DNA of 64,000 bases from Leptospira congkakensis (GTDB lineage Bacteria; Spirochaetota; Leptospiria; Leptospirales; Leptospiraceae): NCBI RefSeq assembly GCF_004770265.1, contig NZ_RQGQ01000016.1, forward strand, positions 62,001 to 126,000. Reading direction: 5' to 3'. Below, piece by piece: positions 57,227-64,000 of the stretch (within the stretch, counting starts at the first letter, position 1; each line of letters starts with the position of its first letter). A program made the position numbers and the translations under genes. The notes beneath the pieces were generated by a model. The model saw nothing but the letters and a program-made list of their open reading frames with translations. It was not told the origin of the DNA and did no database searches.

Positions 57227-57234
57227 TGTGTCCT

Positions 57235-59313
57235 TTAAATATCCACCATATCAATTTGAGAGTTAACAGCTGGGTCATCGTCCCCAGGTGTCAAACGAGT
57301 ATAAGATCCATCTGATTCTAAAACTCTGGCTTGAGTGTTATCGCGAAGCAAAAGTTCTAAAATTTTACCGATTCTTTTTTTATGTTTATCCTGTAGAATA
57401 GGGAACATAACTTCGATTCGGCGAAGGAAGTTCCTTGGCATACAGTCTGCAGAAGCCAGATACACTTCAGGTTTTCCGCCATTTTCAAAGCTATAAATTC
57501 TCGAGTGTTCTAGGTATCTTCCTACGATGGAACGAACATTGATACGGTCAGAAACCCCTGGAATTCCGGGCCTTAAACAACAAATTCCTCGAATGATTAG
57601 ATCAACTTTTACACCTGCTTGTGATGCTTCATAGAGTTTTAAAATGATATCCGGGTCAACGAGTGAATTCATTTTAAATATGACACGTGCTTGTTTTCCA
57701 TTCTTAGCATTGTCTGTTTCTCTTTGGATGAGATGGAGAAACTCTTCTTTTAGGAAGGTGGGAGCCGCATAGATTTTGGAAAGTCTTGGCATCTTTCCTG
57801 AGCTTGTGATTGTATTAAAAAGAATCGCCACATCTTCCGTAATCTCTGGATTAGCCGTGAATAAACTTAGGTCTGTATAAAATCTGGCAGTGGTCGAATT
57901 ATAGTTTCCTGTTCCTAAATGGACATAACGATTGAGTTTGTCATCTTCTCTGCGTACAATCAGTAACATCTTACAGTGAATTTTCAGTCCTACCACACCG
58001 TAAACAACATGAACTCCACTATCTTCTAACTTTTTTGCCCAACGGATATTCCTTTCTTCATCAAACCTTGCTTTGAGTTCTACAAGAACGGTTACCTGTT
58101 TCCCGTTTTCTGCCGCTTCTCCTAAGTATTGGATGATGGGTGAGTCTCCCGAAGTTCTGTACAAAGTCATTTTGATGGCGAGAACCTTTGGGTCTTGACT
58201 TGCAATTTTTAACATGTCTTCGATGGACTTAAAACTTTCGTACGGATGATGGAGGAGGTGATCGTTTTTTCGAATTTCAGAAAAGATGGATTCACTTTTT
58301 TTAGCAGCAAATCCAGATTTGGGAACAGGATAAGAATATTTTAAGTGGCTAGTTTTTTCCAATCCTTGGAAAAACATCATGTCATTTAAACTAAGTAAGG
58401 TAGGAATTTCCATTACCTGGTATTCTTCTAGTTCTAATAGCCCTTGTAATAGTTCTTTGATATGTCCCGCACCGGAATGAACATCCAAACGAACAGCATC
58501 TCCCCACATTCTATTTTTTAGTTCGTTTTTCATTGTGGCGAGAAGATCACCAATGTTTTGTTCTTCGTTGATGGAAATGTCGGCATCACGAACAATTTTA
58601 AATGTGTGGATTTGTTTCACATTCATTCCAAAGAAAAGGTCACCTAAATGGAGTTTAATGATTTCTTCTAATGGAAAATACCTTCTGACATCTGTTTCTT
58701 TATTTGGAGGTAATTGCAAAAAACGAGGGAGTACACTTGGTACTTGAACGATGGCAAAAAGTTCTTTTGCTTTGTTTTTATCATCATCGGAATACAATGT
58801 GATGCCCAAATTCAAAGTTCTGTTGAGAATGTGAGGGAATGGATGTGATGGATCGATGGCAAGTGGGGTGAGAATGGAAGATACTTCTCTTTTATAATAA
58901 TTTTTTACAAACTGGATGTCATCACCGGCAAGTTCACTTGGGTCTTGGACCACAACAATTTTGTTTGTTTTGAGTTCAATGAGGATCTCGTCTAAGGATT
59001 CATATTGTCTTTTAACAAATTGACCTACTTTGGAATAAAGTTCCGCGACAGTTTCGGAAGTGCGTTTGCCGTTGAGGCTTCGTTCTTCGATTCCTGCATT
59101 TTTTAAATTGAGTAGGCCCGCGACACGAACCATAAAAAACTCATCCAAATTGGATTCAGTGATACAAAGAAATTTTAGACGTTCGAGAAGGGGGTTCTCC
59201 TTATCAAAGGATTCTTCCAAAACGCGGTGGTTGAAGTCGACCCAGGAAAGTTCACGGTCGAAGAAGATATTTTGGTTCCCCAGTTCAATTTTTTCTGTAG
59301 GACTAGCAGTCAT
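57235..59313 (-). CDS. ppk1: polyphosphate kinase 1
   Basis: Ppk1 reversibly makes polyphosphate from ATP. The 692-residue protein has the N-domain start FFDRELSWVDFNHRVLEE, ESNLDEFFMVRVAGL, and the catalytic C-domains with LAIKMTLYRTSGDSP, KARFDEERNIRWAKKLE and YVHLGTGNYNSTTARFYTD. The phospho-acceptor His region is KIHCKMLLI. I used ATG 59313 because Ppk1 starts shortly before FFDRELSW; an upstream in-frame start would add 22 residues lying in the divergent fliD promoter. It is 8 bases before the FAD oxidase gene. Confidence 0.96.
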   Translation of the reverse strand: MTASPTEKIELGNQNIFFDRELSWVDFNHRVLEESFDKENPLLERLKFLCITESNLDEFFMVRVAGLLNLKNAGIEERSLNGKRTSETVAELYSKVGQFVKRQYESLDEILIELKTNKIVVVQDPSELAGDDIQFVKNYYKREVSSILTPLAIDPSHPFPHILNRTLNLGITLYSDDDKNKAKELFAIVQVPSVLPRFLQLPPNKETDVRRYFPLEEIIKLHLGDLFFGMNVKQIHTFKIVRDADISINEEQNIGDLLATMKNELKNRMWGDAVRLDVHSGAGHIKELLQGLLELEEYQVMEIPTLLSLNDMMFFQGLEKTSHLKYSYPVPKSGFAAKKSESIFSEIRKNDHLLHHPYESFKSIEDMLKIASQDPKVLAIKMTLYRTSGDSPIIQYLGEAAENGKQVTVLVELKARFDEERNIRWAKKLEDSGVHVVYGVVGLKIHCKMLLIVRREDDKLNRYVHLGTGNYNSTTARFYTDLSLFTANPEITEDVAILFNTITSSGKMPRLSKIYAAPTFLKEEFLHLIQRETDNAKNGKQARVIFKMNSLVDPDIILKLYEASQAGVKVDLIIRGICCLRPGIPGVSDRINVRSIVGRYLEHSRIYSFENGGKPEVYLASADCMPRNFLRRIEVMFPILQDKHKKRIGKILELLLRDNTQARVLESDGSYTRLTPGDDDPAVNSQIDMVDI

Positions 59314-59404
59314 AATTCTAGGATTTGGGAAGGAAAAAATTCTGTAAATTCCTAATCCTTTTGTAGAAATCGACGACATTAGATTCAGAGGGATTTAGGA
59401 CGAT

Positions 59405-61327
59405 ATGCCAGCATACACCATGCCAGGTCTGATGACTGGGCAAAATACAAACGATATCGTTAAAAAATTGGTCGAACTCGAACGCAGACCCATCAAAAGA
59501 TGGGAAACCGAAAACGAGTATTCCAAGGCACAGGTACAAATCTGGGGTGAGGTCAAAAACCTAACGACCAACCTCCAAACTAAAAGTCGCGCTCTCGTTT
59601 CCTTTACCGCTCCTTTTGCGACCAAGTCAGTTTCTTCTTCGGTAGAAGGAGTGATTACTGGTGAGGCTTCCCGAGCTGCAAAATCTGGAAATCGTGCTTT
59701 AGAAATCACAGAAATGGCAAGCAAACACCAGTTATCTGGTGTGGCAGTGGACACAGACATTCGCATTCCCGAAGGCAGTTTTACCATTTATTCGGGAAAA
59801 TCAAAAGAAGTGGTTACTTTCCCTGGTGGGGGACTGAGTGAACTCACAAGTGCCATCAAAAATATGGCCGGGGGTCTTGCGGACACTTCCATCATTAAAA
59901 TTGATAAAGACTCATCCATTCTCACTGTCACTTCCGTAAAGACAGGTAAAAAGAATGAACTTCAGTTTTCTGATCCAAATGGAATTTTGAAATTGGCAGG
60001 CCTTGTTGGTGAAAACAAAGCCAGTGCAGAAGACACAAAACAATTATTATCTTTAGATATACTCAAATCAAAAGTTTGGGACCAAACCAAGTTTAAAAAA
60101 TCAGAAACAGAAACTGAGAAACTTGTCCAATCAGAAGAAGGAATCAGCATCAAACCTGACACTGCCTTTTCGATTCCTGTGGCTGTGACAGAGATCAAAG
60201 AAAGAGCCTTCATAGAAGTGGAAATCATTGGGGAAGCGCCTGCCGTGATGGAAATGGGAATTGGTTTTGAAAAAGAAGGAAGTGTTCGAAACAAATTTCT
60301 TCCTATTTCTAAAACAGAATCTAAATACATTTTTTTAGCTGGTGATTATGCTAGTGATAAAAATCTAACTGCCATTATCCTTTCGAATGCAGGAACCACA
60401 CCAGTTCTAATCAAATCAGTCACTCTTGTCACACCACCTGCTCCCGGAACGGCAGAACCTTTAAAAGTTTTACAAGAAGGGAAAGATCTCAAAATCAAAA
60501 TTGATGGTGTAGAAATCACTCGTGAATCTAACGATGCCGTGGCCGATGTATTGGAAGGGATTTCTTTTAATGTTCATAAAGTCACAGAAGAACCTGTTAC
60601 TTTAAAAATTCATGTGGATCATGCCAAAGGTTCTGCCCTCATCAAAGAATGGGTGGATGCTTATAACGAACTCATGAAGTTTTCCAAAGAAGTGACTTCT
60701 GTTGAAAAGAATGGGAAAATTTCTGATAAAAAAGAAAGTGATGATTCCAAATCAGCAGACATCTCTCGTGATTTTTGGGATAACAAATCTAAATCAGGAA
60801 TCCTTGCTGGTGAAAACGCAATCCTAAGACTCATTGCTTCTTTAAAAACAACAGCAAACTCGTATTATCCGGCAACGAAAGAAAATGGATTTCGAGTTTT
60901 GACAGACATTGGGATTTCCACTGGGGCAGTTGGTTCTAATTGGGAAAAAATCCAAGATGGTCTTTTGCAAATTGATCAGGAACGTTTGATTTCTGTCCTT
61001 TCCGAAAATCCAGATGGGGTTCGTGACTTATTTGCATCCGATCCGAATAACGATGCAAAGATGGAAGAAGGGGTTGGGATTCGACTACTCGAAATTCTAA
61101 AACCTTATAACCAATATGCTTCTGGAATTGTCACAAGCAAAGTGAAACTTCTGGAAGAAAGTGTATCAGGTAATAATAAAAAAATCAAAGAACATGAGTC
61201 TCATCTCATTAGTTTTGAAGCCAAACTGAAACAACGATTTCTCTACATGGAACAAGGTGTGGGGAAAAATAAATCGGTTGGGAACTATTTACAGAATAAT
61301 ATGTTTAGAGGGAACGGTGGGGAATGA
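59405..61327 (+). CDS. fliD: flagellar filament cap/hook-associated protein FliD
   Basis: FliD caps the growing flagellar filament and guides flagellin assembly; in Leptospira the filament is periplasmic. The 640-residue protein starts MPAYTMPGLMTGQNTNDIVK, the usual FliD N-terminal helix, with LVELERRPIKRWETE. It ends with the conserved C-terminal helical pair, including NGFRVLTDIGISTG, NPDGVRDLFASDP and a coiled coil. The central D2/D3 region is beta-rich and variable. It overlaps its downstream partner gene by 4 bases. No fliS-like chaperone is visible. Confidence 0.94.
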   Translation: MPAYTMPGLMTGQNTNDIVKKLVELERRPIKRWETENEYSKAQVQIWGEVKNLTTNLQTKSRALVSFTAPFATKSVSSSVEGVITGEASRAAKSGNRALEITEMASKHQLSGVAVDTDIRIPEGSFTIYSGKSKEVVTFPGGGLSELTSAIKNMAGGLADTSIIKIDKDSSILTVTSVKTGKKNELQFSDPNGILKLAGLVGENKASAEDTKQLLSLDILKSKVWDQTKFKKSETETEKLVQSEEGISIKPDTAFSIPVAVTEIKERAFIEVEIIGEAPAVMEMGIGFEKEGSVRNKFLPISKTESKYIFLAGDYASDKNLTAIILSNAGTTPVLIKSVTLVTPPAPGTAEPLKVLQEGKDLKIKIDGVEITRESNDAVADVLEGISFNVHKVTEEPVTLKIHVDHAKGSALIKEWVDAYNELMKFSKEVTSVEKNGKISDKKESDDSKSADISRDFWDNKSKSGILAGENAILRLIASLKTTANSYYPATKENGFRVLTDIGISTGAVGSNWEKIQDGLLQIDQERLISVLSENPDGVRDLFASDPNNDAKMEEGVGIRLLEILKPYNQYASGIVTSKVKLLEESVSGNNKKIKEHESHLISFEAKLKQRFLYMEQGVGKNKSVGNYLQNNMFRGNGGE

Positions 61328-62286
61328 TGAATATTTATATCAACGAACAACAATTAGATACTAAACTTGATGGTGAAACAAATCTTGGCCAAGTGTTGGA
61401 TGAAATTCAAAAGTGGATTGAATCCAATGGAAAGTATCTACGTCATTTCACTGTAAATGGTAAAGAATTAAATCGTTCCGATCTGAATGCAGTGGGTGTG
61501 GATGAGACCGAACGCCTGGATTTATTCGTTGGTGAAGAACTGGATGTGATTGAAGATAGCCTTTGGGAAGTAGACAACTACGTAGACAAAGTAGGAAGTA
61601 CACTTGTTGGTCGTGATTCTCTGACGGAAAAAGAAACAGAGGATTTAAAGGAAGGAATTCCTTGGATCATTTCGATGATTCGTAGTACGACAAAAATTTT
61701 GAATTTAAACTTAAACCTCATCCAACCGATGGGGAAAGGCAAAAACGTAGAAGAAATTTTAGAGTCCTTACAAAATGGATCGGAGATTTTAGATTCTACA
61801 AAAGCCATTGAAACCTTTTTGGAAGACCTTCGAGATGTAAAACTTTTCCTTATGGATCTAAGCACTCGACTTGCCGTGATGAGAATGGATGAGAGTGAAC
61901 TCATCGAAATCATCACTCGTTTTGTGGATGATAAAGGAAAAATCATCAAAGACTTTATGTTAGTGAATGAAAATTTCCAGTCTGGAAAAGACCATTTGGC
62001 TTCTGAAATTTTAAATGATGCTGTTGGCCGTTTAACGGGTCTTATGTCGGCACTTGTTTCGGTTCAAACTCGTCATTCGGAACTGGATTGGCAATCTCTT
62101 GCCATTGAAGATAAAAAACTATCGGATGTGATTGCCAGTTTGAACGAAACACTATCGAACATTGCTTCGGCAATGGAAAAAAATGATATTGTTTATGCAG
62201 GTGATATTTTAGAATACGAACTTCCTGAGTTACTGGATGCGTTCATTCCTTTTCTCTCACTTGTTTTAGAAAGAGTTACAGTTTAG
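61324..62286 (+). CDS. conserved spirochaete-type protein co-translated with fliD
   Basis: A 320-residue cytoplasmic protein. The first 80 residues are ubiquitin-like or beta-grasp-like in strand pattern (MNIYINEQQLDTKLDGETNL, FTVNGKELNRSDL). The remainder is acidic and helical with repeated Asp/Glu/Leu (YVDKVGSTLVGRDSLTEKET, ETLSNIASAMEKND). No known family is recognised. ATGATGA overlap with fliD means tight coupling, so it may be a chaperone or regulator of filament assembly taking the place of FliS; this is inference from gene order. Confidence 0.8.
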   Translation: MMNIYINEQQLDTKLDGETNLGQVLDEIQKWIESNGKYLRHFTVNGKELNRSDLNAVGVDETERLDLFVGEELDVIEDSLWEVDNYVDKVGSTLVGRDSLTEKETEDLKEGIPWIISMIRSTTKILNLNLNLIQPMGKGKNVEEILESLQNGSEILDSTKAIETFLEDLRDVKLFLMDLSTRLAVMRMDESELIEIITRFVDDKGKIIKDFMLVNENFQSGKDHLASEILNDAVGRLTGLMSALVSVQTRHSELDWQSLAIEDKKLSDVIASLNETLSNIASAMEKNDIVYAGDILEYELPELLDAFIPFLSLVLERVTV

Positions 62287-62498
62287 AGATTTGGTTCTTT
62301 GGGGAATCGGACAGAAATCCGGTTCCCAAGTCCAAACAAAATTCCCACAAAAAACACCACCCCTCCCCAAATCAAATTTAGATTCCAACTTAGGGATTTT
62401 TCATACATAGGATCAGACCAAGTCCAAACTCCGTAAAGAGATAAGATGAGTCCAAGGATCATAAACAGAATCGCTAGAATGGATGATAGAGAAATCAT
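62283..62498 (-). CDS. small two-helix membrane protein
   Basis: A 71-residue protein with two hydrophobic helices (ILAILFMILGLILSLYGVW and LIWGGVVFFVGILFGLG) separated by a short polar loop, and a charged C-terminal tail. No family is recognised. It converges with the fliD-partner gene with a 4-base overlap. It is probably a real gene because the composition and helix spacing are typical of small inner-membrane proteins, but expression is not shown. Confidence 0.6.
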   Translation of the reverse strand: MISLSSILAILFMILGLILSLYGVWTWSDPMYEKSLSWNLNLIWGGVVFFVGILFGLGNRISVRFPKEPNL

Positions 62499-62592
62499 GG
62501 CGAAACTTTAGCGGAAGTTTGTAAGAGATACAAGTAAATATTTATCAACCAAACCGTTGACAGAATGTTTGTCCCAAGTTTTCTTTTCGGAT

Positions 62593-63393
62593 ATGGCTTT
62601 GTTTTTGGATTTGGACAATACCCTTTTGCCTTCGAAACCGGCATATGATTTTGCCATTGGCGAATGTGGGAAAGATTGGAAGGCGCGAAAGTTAGGTGGT
62701 GACTTTTTTTCTTTGTATGAATTGACCAGGAAAAAAGTAAAAAACCAACTAATTTCTCATAGTTCCAATCGGCTGAGACTATTGTGTTTTAAATTGATGT
62801 TGGATGAATTGAAAAAACATTCCATGGAAAATCATAAGACAAATGAATTAGAATCAAAGTCGGTAAACGATTTCCAAACGAAAGACATTGCCGATGTTTT
62901 GTGGATGGAGGAAAGATACCACTTCCATTTTTTATCTTATTTGAAAGCGGAGGCAAAAAAAGAAATCTACCAAACCAAACTTTTTCCGAAACTTGTGGCC
63001 TTATCCAATAAAGTTCCCGTGTTTTTGACTACGAATGAAACTTTAAGAACCCAGCTCTTAAAAGTTTCTTCTTTTTTGCCAGATCATTTCCGTTTTACAC
63101 TCATCACTTCAGAAGAAGTGGGTTTTGAAAAACCAACAACTGAATTTTTTTCTTATGTATTGGAAGCTTCTGAGGAGAATCCAGAGGATTCTATTCTACT
63201 CGGTGATAACTGGGAGGATGATGTGCTCGGTGCGAACCGTCACGGAATTGCTAGCATCCATATTCCGAATATGTGGGGAGAGGGAGAAGTGAAGGAATAT
63301 CCTTCCGATACTCCGGCTCCGATTTGGACGGCGCCGAGTACAGTCACTGCTCTTGAATTTGCCGAGTTATGGTTTCTTAAGCGTAAGAAATAA
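62593..63393 (+). CDS. HAD-family hydrolase
   Basis: A 266-residue haloacid-dehalogenase-fold hydrolase. Motif I is LFLDLDNTLLPSKPAYDF with the nucleophile Asp, the motif II Thr is in VFLTTNE, motif III Lys is in GFEKPTTEFF, and motif IV is GDNWEDDVLGANRHGI. The cap domain is helical. Likely a phosphatase of a small metabolite; the substrate is not predictable. ATG 62593 gives a start directly before motif I, preceded by a TTTTCGGAT region. Its end overlaps the convergent methyltransferase gene by 27 bases. Confidence 0.85.
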   Translation: MALFLDLDNTLLPSKPAYDFAIGECGKDWKARKLGGDFFSLYELTRKKVKNQLISHSSNRLRLLCFKLMLDELKKHSMENHKTNELESKSVNDFQTKDIADVLWMEERYHFHFLSYLKAEAKKEIYQTKLFPKLVALSNKVPVFLTTNETLRTQLLKVSSFLPDHFRFTLITSEEVGFEKPTTEFFSYVLEASEENPEDSILLGDNWEDDVLGANRHGIASIHIPNMWGEGEVKEYPSDTPAPIWTAPSTVTALEFAELWFLKRKK

Positions 63394-64000
63394 AGTGTTA
63401 TTCCAGTTGATCGTTCCAAAACTTACAGTAAAGATTAGTTTTGTGAAATAATAATAAGCTAACTTTAAATAAACGGCAAGTTTACTTTTACTTCCTGATA
63501 CAGAAAGGATGGGCATAAGTACTTTGTATTTGGGATCCGTGAATCCACATTGTTTTCCGAGTTCTGCCAAAGTGTGCATCTTGTAATTGTTTACATGGTC
63601 TTTGGCTTCTAAGTAGTGAACCCCTTCTTGCATCCCTTTTAATTTTACCTTTAGATTTGCTTTGGTTAGTTGGATGGGAAAATTCGGAGTTTGTAAAAAA
63701 AGAATCCCACCGGGTTTTAGTAGTCCGTGTAAGTAAGTGAGTAGGGAATGAGGTTTCGGAATGTGTTCGATCACATCCCATAAAGTGATGATATCAAAAC
63801 TTTCTTTTGGTAGTTTGGAATCTTGGACAAGACCTGCATAAACTGTTTTCATTCCATTTTGTTCGTTGGCAAATTTGACAGCCTGTTTGGAAATTTCATA
63901 CCCCACAGCCGACCAACCTGTTTTTTTCGTAAGCACAGCTTTCACAAAAAATCCAAGCCCACAACCGACATCCAGAAGGTTTCCTTTTTCCTGTTTTAAG
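63367..64000 (-). CDS. class I SAM-dependent methyltransferase (N-terminus beyond window)
   Basis: The frame is open from base 64000 downward, with SAM motif I LLDVGCGLGFFVKAV at about 63970-63930, motif II region WSAVGYEIS and motif IV FDIITLWDVIEHIPKPHSLL. At least 211 residues are visible, with a C-terminal hydrophobic stretch (LAVYLKLAYYYFTKLIF). The VIEHIPKP motif is typical of ubiquinone/sugar-type methyltransferases of the Methyltransf_23 class. Substrate unknown. The start codon is outside the window. Confidence 0.82.
   Translation of the reverse strand, partial: LKQEKGNLLDVGCGLGFFVKAVLTKKTGWSAVGYEISKQAVKFANEQNGMKTVYAGLVQDSKLPKESFDIITLWDVIEHIPKPHSLLTYLHGLLKPGGILFLQTPNFPIQLTKANLKVKLKGMQEGVHYLEAKDHVNNYKMHTLAELGKQCGFTDPKYKVLMPILSVSGSKSKLAVYLKLAYYYFTKLIFTVSFGTINWNNTLFLTLKKP

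Noticed and set aside
1..64000. tRNA, rRNA, CRISPR arrays, insertion sequences or prophage
   Set aside because: No cloverleaf pattern, spaced direct repeats, transposase or phage structural motifs were seen in the gaps or frames.

Overview
The window looks like a chromosomal segment of a Leptospira species, more likely from the saprophytic side of the genus. The evidence is moderate-to-low GC, spirochaete-style lipoproteins, a DUF1574-type protein beside an MBOAT acyltransferase, PP2C/SpoIIE phosphatases, a FecR/adenylate-cyclase operon and fliD. This is inference from protein families; no species marker is present. Coding density is very high, no gap exceeds 300 bp, and I saw no tRNA, rRNA, CRISPR array, insertion sequence or prophage gene.

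Layout. 1-5 kb: the end of ruvB, a TonB-like protein, a lipoprotein serine hydrolase with a small companion, sufE and two envelope proteins. 5-11 kb: a plus-strand run with a small zinc-ribbon protein (below 60 aa), an exported protein, rsmD, a PBP1C-type peptidoglycan synthase, a thioesterase, a membrane PP2C phosphatase and an LptF/LptG permease, closed by a bidirectional terminator. 11-17 kb: a DprE1/DprE2-like pair, a YacP-like NYN nuclease, and an MBOAT/DUF1574 pair. 17-26 kb: a minus-strand block with an adenylate cyclase/FecR/FN3-like operon, an outer-membrane protein and lipoprotein, truA and a DUF2225 protein. 26-38 kb: an exported helical protein, a PlsC-like acyltransferase, a 789-residue three-module protein (degenerate isochorismatase fold, kinase-like fold, CDKN3-like phosphatase), a secreted SFPD-repeat protein, an LTA-synthase-like enzyme, a two-gene biotin-dependent carboxylase alpha subunit, a BamA/TamA-type barrel, a DUF1566 lipoprotein and a SprA-related HELGH protein.

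38-48 kb: engB, tilS and a zinc-ribbon/GAF/PP2C phosphatase in one operon, a GAF-GAF sigma-54 activator, thiD with an alkyltransferase-like protein, a DUF455 protein, a cytochrome c'-like protein and a beta-barrel porin. 48-56 kb: a heavy-metal RND efflux operon (czcC-czcB-unknown-czcA) preceded by two small exported proteins ending in Leu-Pro-Pro-Pro. 56-64 kb: a GlcD-like FAD oxidase, polyphosphate kinase, fliD with a co-translated partner, a HAD hydrolase and a truncated methyltransferase.

The points most worth following are: (i) tilS, normally essential, is split by a -1 frame change exactly at a run of ten A residues; (ii) the pseudo-isochorismatase/kinase/phosphatase fusion, which looks like a one-polypeptide signalling module; (iii) the serine hydrolase whose small neighbour resembles a region fused to such hydrolases in other bacteria; (iv) the DprE1 homologue with Ala at the position of mycobacterial Cys387; and (v) the small exported proteins in front of the metal efflux operon.
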